From positions 1 through 21,219 of the forward strand of contig JABSPC010000343.1 in assembly GCA_013215515.1 (NCBI GenBank): a stretch of DNA of 21,219 nucleotides, read 5' to 3'. This DNA comes from Crocinitomicaceae bacterium (GTDB lineage Bacteria; Bacteroidota; Bacteroidia; Flavobacteriales_D; Crocinitomicaceae). A program made the position numbers and the translations under genes. This document shows, in pieces, positions 9,325-15,539 of the stretch (position 1 is its first letter; the number at the start of each line of letters is the position of its first letter). Below the pieces are notes generated by a model, which saw nothing but the letters and a program-made list of their open reading frames with translations, searched no databases and was not told where the DNA came from.

Positions 9325-9398
9325 GTTGATAAGTTATAAAATTAAATGATTGATAATCAAATCATTAATAACTAGTTAATTTCTTCATTGTTTAAAAC

Positions 9399-9429
9399 TT
9401 GGACTAGATGTTAATATGATATAGCTTTA
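9399..9429 (+). promoter_or_regulatory. Likely rpiB promoter
   Basis: TTG at 9399-9401, a 20-nt spacer, and TAGCTTTA at 9422-9429 (one mismatch to TAnnTTTG). The rpiB ATG lies 17 bp further on. The spacing fits the Bacteroidota -33/-7 promoter layout. Confidence 0.45.
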
Positions 9430-9446
9430 CAGAAAACACACAAATC

Positions 9447-9884
9447 ATGAATAAATTAGTTCCAATTGGTGCAGATCATGCCGGTTTTCAATTGAAAGCA
9501 AGGGTAATAGAATTGCTTGAAAGTAAAGGATACGAAGTAAAGGATTTCGGTTGTTATTCAGAAGACAGTATAGACTATCCTGACTTTGGTCATCCTGTAG
9601 CTTCGATGGTTGAGGAAAACGAAGGAATGTTAGGAATATTGATTTGTGGTTCAGGAAACGGAATTAATATGACTGCTAACAAACACCAAGGTGTAAGAGG
9701 TGCTTTGTGTTGGAAAAATGAATTGGCATACCTAGCTAGGCAACACAACAATGCAAACATAATTGCTTTACCGGCTCGGTTTGTATCAGAAGAAGATGCT
9801 TTGGAAATGATTGAAACGTTTCTTTCAACGGAATTTGAAGGAGGGCGTCACGCAAATAGAGTAAATAAGATTGCTTGCGCCTAG
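9447..9884 (+). CDS. rpiB: Ribose-5-phosphate isomerase B (RpiB/LacAB family)
   Basis: A 145-residue cytoplasmic enzyme interconverting ribose 5-phosphate and ribulose 5-phosphate in the non-oxidative pentose phosphate pathway. Family hallmarks are present: the N-terminal GADHAGFQLK with D10/H11, DYPDFGH at 43-49, the catalytic cysteine C67 in the ICGSGNGINM loop (residues 66-75), H100 in RQHNNANI, and the C-terminal phosphate-binding GGRHANRVNKI. Length and start are normal. Cys rather than Thr at position 67 is the usual RpiB arrangement, distinguishing it from allose-6-phosphate-type variants. The TAG stop overlaps the stop codon of the convergent TlpA-like gene through the shared CTAG. 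Confidence 0.96.
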   Translation: MNKLVPIGADHAGFQLKARVIELLESKGYEVKDFGCYSEDSIDYPDFGHPVASMVEENEGMLGILICGSGNGINMTANKHQGVRGALCWKNELAYLARQHNNANIIALPARFVSEEDALEMIETFLSTEFEGGRHANRVNKIACA

Positions 9885-11116
9885 TGTGCTAAAAGGTATT
9901 CTATAAGGGCGTTAGTGGCCTGAACGTAGTCTGTATAATAATCTCCTGTGCCAGGTCCATTGAATCCTGTGTGAATTCTTTTAACTTTTCCGTCTCTACC
10001 TATATATATAGAGGTAGGAAATGAAATTATTTTATTCAGCATGTTGAAGTGTTCAGAAGCAAGATCTTTGCGAGCATTTCCACCAACTAAGAAAGTGAAA
10101 TCCAACCCTAATTTATTTTTTAGTCTTAGAATGTTTGCGCTGTGTTGTTCAAAAGTATCACCAGTTTCGTAGCCGATAGAAATGATTTCTAAACCTTGGT
10201 CATGGTATTTTTCATAAAGGTTTTTGTAGAATATGGTTTCATCCAAACAGTTTGGGCACCAAGTTCCCATGATTTGAATAATGACAACTTTATTTTTGGT
10301 TTCTGAATTTGGAAAAGAGAACGAAGAACCGTCAAGATTCTTTAAGTCAAAATTAATAGTACTGCTGTCTTTTAAATAAGTTAGGTCATCAGGACTAGTT
10401 AGCTCAATCGTCTCGTTGCGCACTGCTTCCCACTCACTGTGCCAGTGAGTACCACTAAAAAACTCACCTTTTAATTCACCACCAGTGTTTAAAGCTTTAA
10501 AAAGGAATGCGTGTGAACCATCAAAACAAGATAGGTAAATGCTATCACCAATGCTGTTTCCTGCTAAGAAGCGATAATCCCCAGTCTCAGTAAGAAAAGT
10601 ACCTGTTACTTTACTTGAACCCTCTTCTTGTTCAAAAATTCCAACGGCTGGATATGCAGAGGTAGTATTCGAGCCGAATACTACCTCCCATTTTCCGTTA
10701 ACGTTAATACCGTTTGTTTTCTTTTTGGCATCAGAAAATCGAGAAGTTTTTTTTCTTTGTGATGTAAATGGAATTTTATAGTCTTTTCCTTTGTTGAAAT
10801 TTTGCCAATAACCGGAGGTTGATTTCTTATTATTCACACGGAACACAAGCTCGGAATTAAAGAAGGGAAACATTAAATGAACACTATCATTAACGACAAG
10901 AAAAGAGTCTAAGTGGATAATTTCATTCCCGTTAACTACCGAGAAATCAAAGTGTTTACCCTTTTTGTCAACAAGCATGTTAAAAGGTAAGACATCATCG
11001 TTGCTCAACTTGAATTCAGCAATCCATTTTCCTTTTTTTAAACATAACCGCACAGCATTTTGAGAAAACGAGCACGAGGATACAGCAAGAAAAATTAGAA
11101 TGAAAGCTACCTTCAT
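9881..11116 (-). CDS. TlpA-like thiol-disulfide oxidoreductase, probable lipoprotein
   Basis: A 411-residue exported redox protein. The N-terminus MKVAFILIFLAVSSC has a short hydrophobic stretch ending in a lipobox (VSS-C15), predicting lipidation and envelope attachment; cleavage after SFSQ by signal peptidase I is the alternative. Residues about 20-240 are beta-rich with repeated GTF/GEF-type strands, as seen N-terminal to thioredoxin domains in Bacteroidota TlpA proteins; I cannot assign a named domain. The thioredoxin fold occupies about 252-410 with the active site GTWCPNC (C287, C290) and the cis-proline loop SFPTS (P367). It probably reduces or isomerises disulfides of envelope proteins or assists cytochrome maturation; no partner gene is adjacent. 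It is divergent from the ECF sigma factor and convergent with rpiB. Confidence 0.9.
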   Translation of the reverse strand: MKVAFILIFLAVSSCSFSQNAVRLCLKKGKWIAEFKLSNDDVLPFNMLVDKKGKHFDFSVVNGNEIIHLDSFLVVNDSVHLMFPFFNSELVFRVNNKKSTSGYWQNFNKGKDYKIPFTSQRKKTSRFSDAKKKTNGINVNGKWEVVFGSNTTSAYPAVGIFEQEEGSSKVTGTFLTETGDYRFLAGNSIGDSIYLSCFDGSHAFLFKALNTGGELKGEFFSGTHWHSEWEAVRNETIELTSPDDLTYLKDSSTINFDLKNLDGSSFSFPNSETKNKVVIIQIMGTWCPNCLDETIFYKNLYEKYHDQGLEIISIGYETGDTFEQHSANILRLKNKLGLDFTFLVGGNARKDLASEHFNMLNKIISFPTSIYIGRDGKVKRIHTGFNGPGTGDYYTDYVQATNALIEYLLAH

Positions 11117-11134
11117 TTACAGTTTTTGGTTAGG

Positions 11135-11142
11135 CAAAAGTA
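11135..11142 (-). promoter_or_regulatory. -7 promoter element for TlpA-like gene
   Basis: The minus strand reads TACTTTTG, an exact TAnnTTTG match, 18 bp before the ATG at 11116. It lies back to back with the plus-strand element at 11159-11166. No clear -33 TTG was found at the expected distance. Confidence 0.5.
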
Positions 11143-11158
11143 ATATATTTATAGCGAT

Positions 11159-11166
11159 TATGTTTG
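11159..11166 (+). promoter_or_regulatory. -7 promoter element for ECF sigma gene
   Basis: TATGTTTG is an exact TAnnTTTG match about 51 bp upstream of the sigma-factor ATG, implying a leader of about 45 nt. The leader carries a small CTAAC/GTTAG inverted repeat (11199-11215) next to the start codon. No -33 TTG was found. Confidence 0.45.
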
Positions 11167-11217
11167 CTCATGCAACCTTTTTTATCAATTTTTGGTCTCT
11201 AACAATAAGCGTTAGCT

Positions 11218-11754
11218 ATGAATGATTCTGCTTTAGTGAAAAAGTGTATTGACGGCGATCAGCGGGCTCAGCGTATGTTGTTTGAAAAATTTGCTCCAAA
11301 GATGTTAGGTGTTTGCATGCGTTATGCTAAGAATACCGAGCAAGCAGAAGATGTTTTGCAAGACGGATTTGTGAAGGTTTTTACCAAGTTATCTCATTAC
11401 AAAGGAGGTGGATCCTTGGAAGGCTGGATCAGAAGAGTAGTTGTCAACACAGCTCTGGATCAGATTAGAAAAAACACAAAGTTTCAGGACAATATTGCCT
11501 TAGACGATGTGGACTATAAGCTTGAGTTAAAAGGGAATGTTTTAGAAACCCTAGCGGCAGAAGATCTTATGGGGATGATAAACGAAATGCCATCCGGATA
11601 TAAGGTGGTGTTTAGCATGTTTGCAATTGAGGGTTATTCGCATAAAGAAATTGCGGAAGAATTAAATGTGTCAGAAAACACATCGAAATCACAATATTCA
11701 AGAGCAAGAGCATATTTAAAAAAGAAACTAGAAGAAATAGATTTTGAAAGGTAA
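11218..11754 (+). CDS. ECF-type RNA polymerase sigma factor
   Basis: A 178-residue sigma-70 family factor of the extracytoplasmic-function group, containing only regions 2 and 4. Region 2 (about 22-90) includes the core-binding helix AEDVLQDGFVKVFTKL and the DNA-melting/-10 segment GSLEGWIRRVVVNTALDQIRK. Region 4 (about 115-172) ends in the helix-turn-helix HKEIAEELNVSENTSKSQYSRARAYLKKKL. Length is normal. The end overlaps the next ORF by 11 bp, so the two are translationally coupled and the neighbour is the likely regulatory partner. Target promoters cannot be told from the sequence; the gene may be autoregulated, although its own upstream region carries a housekeeping-type -7 element. Confidence 0.95.
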   Translation: MNDSALVKKCIDGDQRAQRMLFEKFAPKMLGVCMRYAKNTEQAEDVLQDGFVKVFTKLSHYKGGGSLEGWIRRVVVNTALDQIRKNTKFQDNIALDDVDYKLELKGNVLETLAAEDLMGMINEMPSGYKVVFSMFAIEGYSHKEIAEELNVSENTSKSQYSRARAYLKKKLEEIDFER

Positions 11755-12610
11755 AGACGAAATACAAAACTTATTCTCAGAAAAACTGGGAGGCTATGAG
11801 GCAAAAGTAAACCCTGAATTATGGGGAAACATTGCTTCTCAAATCGGTGTAGGAACAACTGCAGCGACTACAGGTATGGCTTTAACTACCAAAATTATAA
11901 TAGGTCTTAGTGCAGCAAGTGTTATTACTGTTGCATCATTTGTGGTTTTAACTTCTAATAAAGAGGAAACACCTAAGAATAGCTTTGGTCAGACAAAAGC
12001 TATTGAAATACCGATTGCGAAAGTAACACCTGAGAAAGGATTTGTTGTTGAACCGATGGTTTCAGATGTTATTGAGACTGCAACTGTGCAGGTAGAGCCT
12101 AACGTGGAGCCACAGGTGGCTCAAGGACCGGTATTAGCACTGATACCAGCTCAATCGATACCTGCAGAACAGCGTGTTTTAATGCAGGTAGACCCTGATC
12201 ATAATGTATTCGTAGCTCAAATTGAATTGGACACGGCCAAAATAGTAGAGTTAATTATTGAGACTGACCCTGTTATAATTGCAACTCCTAAGGAAGAGAT
12301 TATAACAAAAGAATCAACAGTGATTAAAGTGGTCTTCCCGAACGTGTTTACACCGAACAATGATGGCACAAATGATTTGCTATTTATTTCAAATCCAGAA
12401 GAACTGGACAGAAATGGATTTGTTTTACAAATTGTGGATGATGCTTTCAAAACAGTTTATACATCAACGGACCCGAACTTTGAATGGAACGGAAACGATC
12501 TAGGAGGAGAACCAGCGAAGAAAGGGCATTACATTGCGATAATTACAAGTAAGGATAAAAACGGTAATGAGGCGAAGCCTGTTATGTACCAGTTTGAAAT
12601 TAGGAAATAG
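11744..12610 (+). CDS. Anti-sigma-like membrane protein with gliding/T9SS-type C-terminal domain
   Basis: A 288-residue single-pass protein. Residues 1-45 (EIQNLFSEKLGGYEAKVNP, then ELWGNI) resemble the short cytoplasmic segment of Bacteroidota proteins encoded after ECF sigma factors. One helix at about 47-70 (TKIIIGLSAASVITVASFVV) should place the rest in the periplasm. Residues 75-195 are a Pro/Val/Glu-rich low-complexity linker. Residues about 197-286 match the gliding-motility/type IX secretion C-terminal domain (CHU_C, TIGR04131): VFPNVFTPNNDGTNDLL, then FEWNGNDLGGEPAKKGHYIAII. The start is TTG at 11744, inside the sigma gene; the next ATG in frame is codon 45, which would lose the anti-sigma-like part and start just before the helix. 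That the N-terminus binds the sigma factor is inferred from position and topology. The 3' end overlaps the convergent membrane-protein gene by 11 bp. Confidence 0.8.
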   Translation: MKGKDEIQNLFSEKLGGYEAKVNPELWGNIASQIGVGTTAATTGMALTTKIIIGLSAASVITVASFVVLTSNKEETPKNSFGQTKAIEIPIAKVTPEKGFVVEPMVSDVIETATVQVEPNVEPQVAQGPVLALIPAQSIPAEQRVLMQVDPDHNVFVAQIELDTAKIVELIIETDPVIIATPKEEIITKESTVIKVVFPNVFTPNNDGTNDLLFISNPEELDRNGFVLQIVDDAFKTVYTSTDPNFEWNGNDLGGEPAKKGHYIAIITSKDKNGNEAKPVMYQFEIRK

Positions 12611-13322
12611 ATTCTTTTTGAAGGTGTTTTCTATACACTTCGACCACATAGAAATACATAATTAGGGTAATAATGAGTAGAACATGACTAGCATCATTGC
12701 GGTCAAACCATGGGTGAAAACTAATTTTACCTGTTTGAAGAATTGCCGCTGGAATTAATATTAGAACAGTTATAGGAAGCAAATAGAATACTTTATTGAT
12801 ATTTTTTCCGAATTTTATCCCTAATACCCCACAGACAATTACAAAACCGACAAAAGTGTTCAAGCTAGGCACAAGAAGCAAGGCTCGTATTGCTTGCTCC
12901 TCACCAGTAACTGAAAAGTATACTATGGTTAGTCCAATAAAAGCGACAGAAGTTTTCAATTTTGAAAGGAGGAATAGTTTCTTTTGCTTTTCTTTAGGTA
13001 ACAGCGAAATCATAGCGTGCTCCATAAGTAAAGGAATTCCTAACCCGGAAATTAAAGCAAAGTATTTACCTGAAACTCCAAAGTAACCGTAAAACACGTG
13101 GCCCATTCCCCCGAAAAAGAAACCAATTCCGTAAACTAAGAATAAGATCTTCCAGTAATAGAAGAAAGGCGTTGTAAGCTTCTTATTGCGCTTTGCCACT
13201 ATGATACCAAGGATTATACCAACAACGGCAATTAACGAGTCTGTGAGAAGAGCATTTGGTTCAAGTAACTCGAGGTTCATGAACTTAAATTCCATTTTGT
13301 CGTAATCTTCGCCTATTTTCAT
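12600..13322 (-). CDS. Seven-helix membrane protein of unknown function (possibly DUF6962-like)
   Basis: A 240-residue integral membrane protein with about seven predicted helices (roughly 26-43, 54-81, 86-107, 123-139, 146-169, 178-196, 210-231). Polar residues that could form a site lie in or near helices: H75 in GGMGHVFYGY, E101/H102 in MEHAM, and H203, D207, D210 and H213 in HPWFDRNDASH just before the last helix. Such a His/Asp set in a seven-helix protein recalls the CREST group of membrane hydrolases (alkaline ceramidase, PAQR), but this is only a resemblance. The name DUF6962 is from memory and unverified. Internal ATGs at codons 10 and 15 are alternative starts; the first nine residues are hydrophilic and lie just beyond the tRNA terminator, so the shorter forms are quite possible. 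Confidence 0.75.
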   Translation of the reverse strand: MKIGEDYDKMEFKFMNLELLEPNALLTDSLIAVVGIILGIIVAKRNKKLTTPFFYYWKILFLVYGIGFFFGGMGHVFYGYFGVSGKYFALISGLGIPLLMEHAMISLLPKEKQKKLFLLSKLKTSVAFIGLTIVYFSVTGEEQAIRALLLVPSLNTFVGFVIVCGVLGIKFGKNINKVFYLLPITVLILIPAAILQTGKISFHPWFDRNDASHVLLIITLIMYFYVVEVYRKHLQKESIS

Positions 13323-13350
13323 AACAACGTAAAAAGTTCAATATAAAAAT

Positions 13351-13384
13351 AAACCCGATCTCGTTTAACACGAGATTGGGTTTT
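13351..13384 (-). terminator. Intrinsic terminator of tRNA-Cys
   Basis: AAACCCGATCTCGT and ACGAGATTGGGTTT form a 14-bp stem with one G-U pair around the loop TTAAC. Reading leftward from the tRNA the hairpin is followed by a T-rich tract (TTTATTTTTATAT). It is also flanked by TTTT on the other side, so it could act on both strands, but the tRNA is the only upstream transcript in range. Confidence 0.85.
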
Positions 13385-13389
13385 CGTTG

Positions 13390-13460
13390 AGGTCCCGAGC
13401 GGATTCGAACCGCTGTACAAGGTTTTGCAGACCTTTGCCTAGCCGCTCGGCCACAGGACC
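13390..13460 (-). tRNA. tRNA-Cys (GCA)
   Basis: A 71-nt cloverleaf on the minus strand. The acceptor stem pairs GGTCCTG with CGGGACC (one G-U). The D arm is GCCGAGCGGCTAGGC. The anticodon stem AAGGT/ACCTT encloses the loop CTGCAAA with anticodon GCA (Cys). The T arm contains GGTTCGAATCC. The discriminator base is U73, the known identity base of tRNA-Cys. The 3' CCA is not encoded and would be added after transcription. It has its own -7 element upstream and an intrinsic terminator downstream, so it is an independent unit. Confidence 0.97.
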
Positions 13461-13473
13461 ATTTTAGTCAGGG

Positions 13474-13481
13474 CAAATGTA
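13474..13481 (-). promoter_or_regulatory. -7 promoter element for tRNA-Cys
   Basis: The minus strand reads TACATTTG, an exact TAnnTTTG match, ending 13 bp before the mature tRNA 5' end. It separates the tRNA from the upstream folB stop, so read-through from gltX-folB is not required. Confidence 0.55.
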
Positions 13482-13501
13482 AGAAAAAAATGAATTACCG
13501 A

Positions 13502-13855
13502 CTACTCTTCGATGATAATTGCAACGTTGTTTACATCTCCGTTTATTGGAGGGCATTCTTTTGTCACCTTAACCCGTAAGAAATCAATGTTTTTCACCGT
13601 TTTCTTAATTTCATTATATATTCTTTGACCGACGTGTTCTATTAGTTTAGAACGAATGGACATTTCTTGTTTAACGATTTTATTTATAATTACGTAGTCA
13701 ACTGTTTTAGAAAGATCATCGGTTGAAGCGGCTTCAGAAAAATCAGTTTCTAAATAAATATCAACGGTATAGTTTCCTCCGGCTTTTTCCTCTTCAGGAA
13801 GACACCCGTGAAAAGCATAAAGCTTAATACCGTTAACCTCTACAATATGCTTCAT
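13502..13855 (-). CDS. folB: Dihydroneopterin aldolase
   Basis: A 117-residue cytoplasmic enzyme of folate synthesis that cleaves 7,8-dihydroneopterin to 6-hydroxymethyl-dihydropterin and glycolaldehyde, normally as an octamer. It has the family's usual length and order: VNGIKLYAFHGCLPEEEKAGG with the conserved catalytic Glu (E21-E23 cluster), a DYVIIN segment after T51, substrate-binding E73 in KLIEHVGQRI, and K99 in KVTKECPPI matching the catalytic lysine of characterised enzymes. The ATG overlaps the gltX stop as ATGA, so the two are co-translated. No other folate gene is in the window. Confidence 0.95.
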   Translation of the reverse strand: MKHIVEVNGIKLYAFHGCLPEEEKAGGNYTVDIYLETDFSEAASTDDLSKTVDYVIINKIVKQEMSIRSKLIEHVGQRIYNEIKKTVKNIDFLRVKVTKECPPINGDVNNVAIIIEE

Positions 13856-15378
13856 GCGTTTGAAGAAACGTTTGACACTTCTAAAATGCCTGTTGAAATT
13901 CGTTCAACGCATTCTTTCCTTCCTAAGAACTCAGCAATTTCGAACATACTTGGGCCCATTCCGCGCCCTGTTACAAGAAGTCTAAATAATGGCAGGACAG
14001 CACCAATTCCCATTTCTTTTACCTCTAGAAATACTTTAAAAGTACTTTCGATAGCTTCTGCATTAAACGATTCAATGGACTGAAGTTCTGTTGACCACTC
14101 TTGCATTAATCCAGGAGCATGTTCTTTCCACTTTTTACGTATAGTTTTCTCATCATATGAGCTGGGCTTTTCTAACAAATATCCTCCTTCTGTAATTATA
14201 TCTTGTATAAATGTTGCGCGCTCTTTCATCAGGTTGCAAACTATTGAAAGGTCTTCCAATGAGTGATCACTATCAAGAAGAGTTTTAAGCTCGGCTGCTA
14301 AAACCTCATTGTCTCTTAAACGCAAATGTTGTTGTTGGAACCATTTTGTTTTGTCCGGATCGAATTTAGCTCCAGCTTTAGATACTCTGTCCAAAGAAAA
14401 TGCTTGAGTGAGTTCTTCTAAAGAAAAAAGTTCTTGTTGGGTTCCTGGGTTCCATCCCAAAAAGGCAAGCATGTTTATAAAGGATTCTGGGTAGTATCCT
14501 TTTTCACGGTATCCAGAGAAAATTTCTCCCTCAGCTGTTGTCCAGTTTGTTGGGAAAACAGGAAAGTCTAATCGGTCACCATCTCTTTTACTCAACTTTC
14601 CATTTCCATCAGGCTTGAGTAATAAAGGAAGGTGCGCAAATTTTGGACTTTCCCAACCGAATGCTTCGTAGAGTAAAACATGAAGTGGGGCAGAAGGCAA
14701 CCACTCTTCACCACGAATTACGTGAGAAATTTCCATGGTATGATCATCTACAATATTCGCTAAGTGATATGTTGGCATCCCGTCTGACTTAAACAAAACC
14801 TTGTCATCGATGTTGTTTGTGTTGACAACAACCCATCCACGGATTTCATCTTCAAATCGAACATCAACATTTCTGGGCATCTTCATACGAATTACGTATG
14901 GATCTCCATTGTCTAATTTCTTTTGAACTTCATCTGATGACAAAGAAATTGAATTCTTCATTGAAGTTCGGGTAACATTGTTGTATTGCCAGTTTGGCAT
15001 TCCCATTTGTTCCGCTTGCTTTCGCATTTGTGTTAATTCTTCTGAAGAATCGAATGCGTAATATGCTTTGTCGGACTGAATTAATTGTTCTGCATAAGCC
15101 CGGTACATTGGCTTTCTTTCAGACTGGACATATGGTCCAAACTCACCACCTATTCCAGGACCTTCAGTTGGCATTATTCCAACCCACTTAAATGCGTCCA
15201 TGATATAGTCTTGCGCGCCAGGAACAAAACGAGTTTGATCTGTATCTTCTATTCTAATAATAAAAGTTCCGTTGTGTTTTTTTGCAAACAAATAGTTGTA
15301 TAAAGCTGTTCTTACACCACCCATGTGTAATGGTCCTGTTGGTGAAGGTGCAAATCTTACGCGTACTGGTCTTGACAT
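13852..15378 (-). CDS. gltX: Glutamate--tRNA ligase
   Basis: A 508-residue class Ic aminoacyl-tRNA synthetase that charges tRNA-Glu in the cytoplasm. The HIGH-type motif is HMGG at 18-21 in RFAPSPTGPLHMGGVRTALYNY. The IRIEDTD segment (41-47) follows, and the KMSKS-type loop is KLSKR (261-265). The C-terminal anticodon-binding region from about 330 is complete. Whether it is discriminating for tRNA-Glu only, or also charges tRNA-Gln, cannot be told from the visible motifs. It is the first gene of a gltX-folB pair with ATGA overlap and has an exact TAnnTTTG element 23 bp upstream of the ATG. Confidence 0.98.
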   Translation of the reverse strand: MSRPVRVRFAPSPTGPLHMGGVRTALYNYLFAKKHNGTFIIRIEDTDQTRFVPGAQDYIMDAFKWVGIMPTEGPGIGGEFGPYVQSERKPMYRAYAEQLIQSDKAYYAFDSSEELTQMRKQAEQMGMPNWQYNNVTRTSMKNSISLSSDEVQKKLDNGDPYVIRMKMPRNVDVRFEDEIRGWVVVNTNNIDDKVLFKSDGMPTYHLANIVDDHTMEISHVIRGEEWLPSAPLHVLLYEAFGWESPKFAHLPLLLKPDGNGKLSKRDGDRLDFPVFPTNWTTAEGEIFSGYREKGYYPESFINMLAFLGWNPGTQQELFSLEELTQAFSLDRVSKAGAKFDPDKTKWFQQQHLRLRDNEVLAAELKTLLDSDHSLEDLSIVCNLMKERATFIQDIITEGGYLLEKPSSYDEKTIRKKWKEHAPGLMQEWSTELQSIESFNAEAIESTFKVFLEVKEMGIGAVLPLFRLLVTGRGMGPSMFEIAEFLGRKECVERISTGILEVSNVSSNA

Positions 15379-15400
15379 AATAATCGAAGTTTATTCGCCG

Positions 15401-15408
15401 CAAAGATA
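15401..15408 (-). promoter_or_regulatory. -7 promoter element for gltX-folB
   Basis: The minus strand reads TATCTTTG, an exact TAnnTTTG match, giving a leader of about 16 nt before the gltX ATG. A TTG lies 15 nt upstream, shorter than the usual -33 spacing. Confidence 0.55.
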
Positions 15409-15487
15409 GCTAATACGGTCATACAAGCACACATTTGGTAAAATTGAACCAAAGACCTATACGATTGTACTGTTTATTAACGTTAAA

Positions 15488-15521
15488 TTTGAGAAGAGAT
15501 ACTCAAAATGTTGTATCTTGG
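15488..15521 (+). promoter_or_regulatory. Possible promoter for the DUF4175-ybeY operon
   Basis: TTTG at 15488-15491 and TATCTTGG at 15514-15521 (one mismatch to TAnnTTTG) are separated by 22 nt, slightly long. The start codon lies 18 bp further on. It is the best candidate in the 161-bp divergent gap but is weak. Confidence 0.3.
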
Positions 15522-15539
15522 TTAGTACTTCAATAGTCA

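Larger units (their letters stand above)
8734..9446. other. Unusually long AT-rich non-coding divergent region
   Basis: About 713 bp separate the kinase start from the rpiB start, while most gaps in this window are under 170 bp. All reading frames are broken by stops and no ORF over about 25 codons was found on either strand. The sequence is very AT-rich, with A/T runs (for example around 8935-8975) and many GTTA/TTAAC words. It holds a 24-bp imperfect direct repeat, a 12-bp palindrome, and the likely rpiB promoter at its right end. No tRNA- or rRNA-like fold, CRISPR or convincing DnaA box (TTATCCACA) was seen. It may hold a regulatory region, an unannotated small RNA, or degraded sequence. 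Confidence 0.6.

Noticed and set aside
8734..9446. Chromosomal origin (oriC) in the AT-rich gap
   Set aside because: No TTATCCACA-like DnaA box cluster could be found; the nearest matches have one or two mismatches and are isolated, and dnaA is not adjacent. Kept only as a hypothesis in the findings.
11199..11215. CTAAC/GTTAG hairpin in the sigma-factor leader as an operator or riboregulator
   Set aside because: Only five base pairs; expected often by chance in AT-rich DNA.
13091..13100. CACGTG at about 13096 as a further parS site
   Set aside because: The flanking half-sites (TGTTn and AAACA) are missing, so only the 6-bp core matches.
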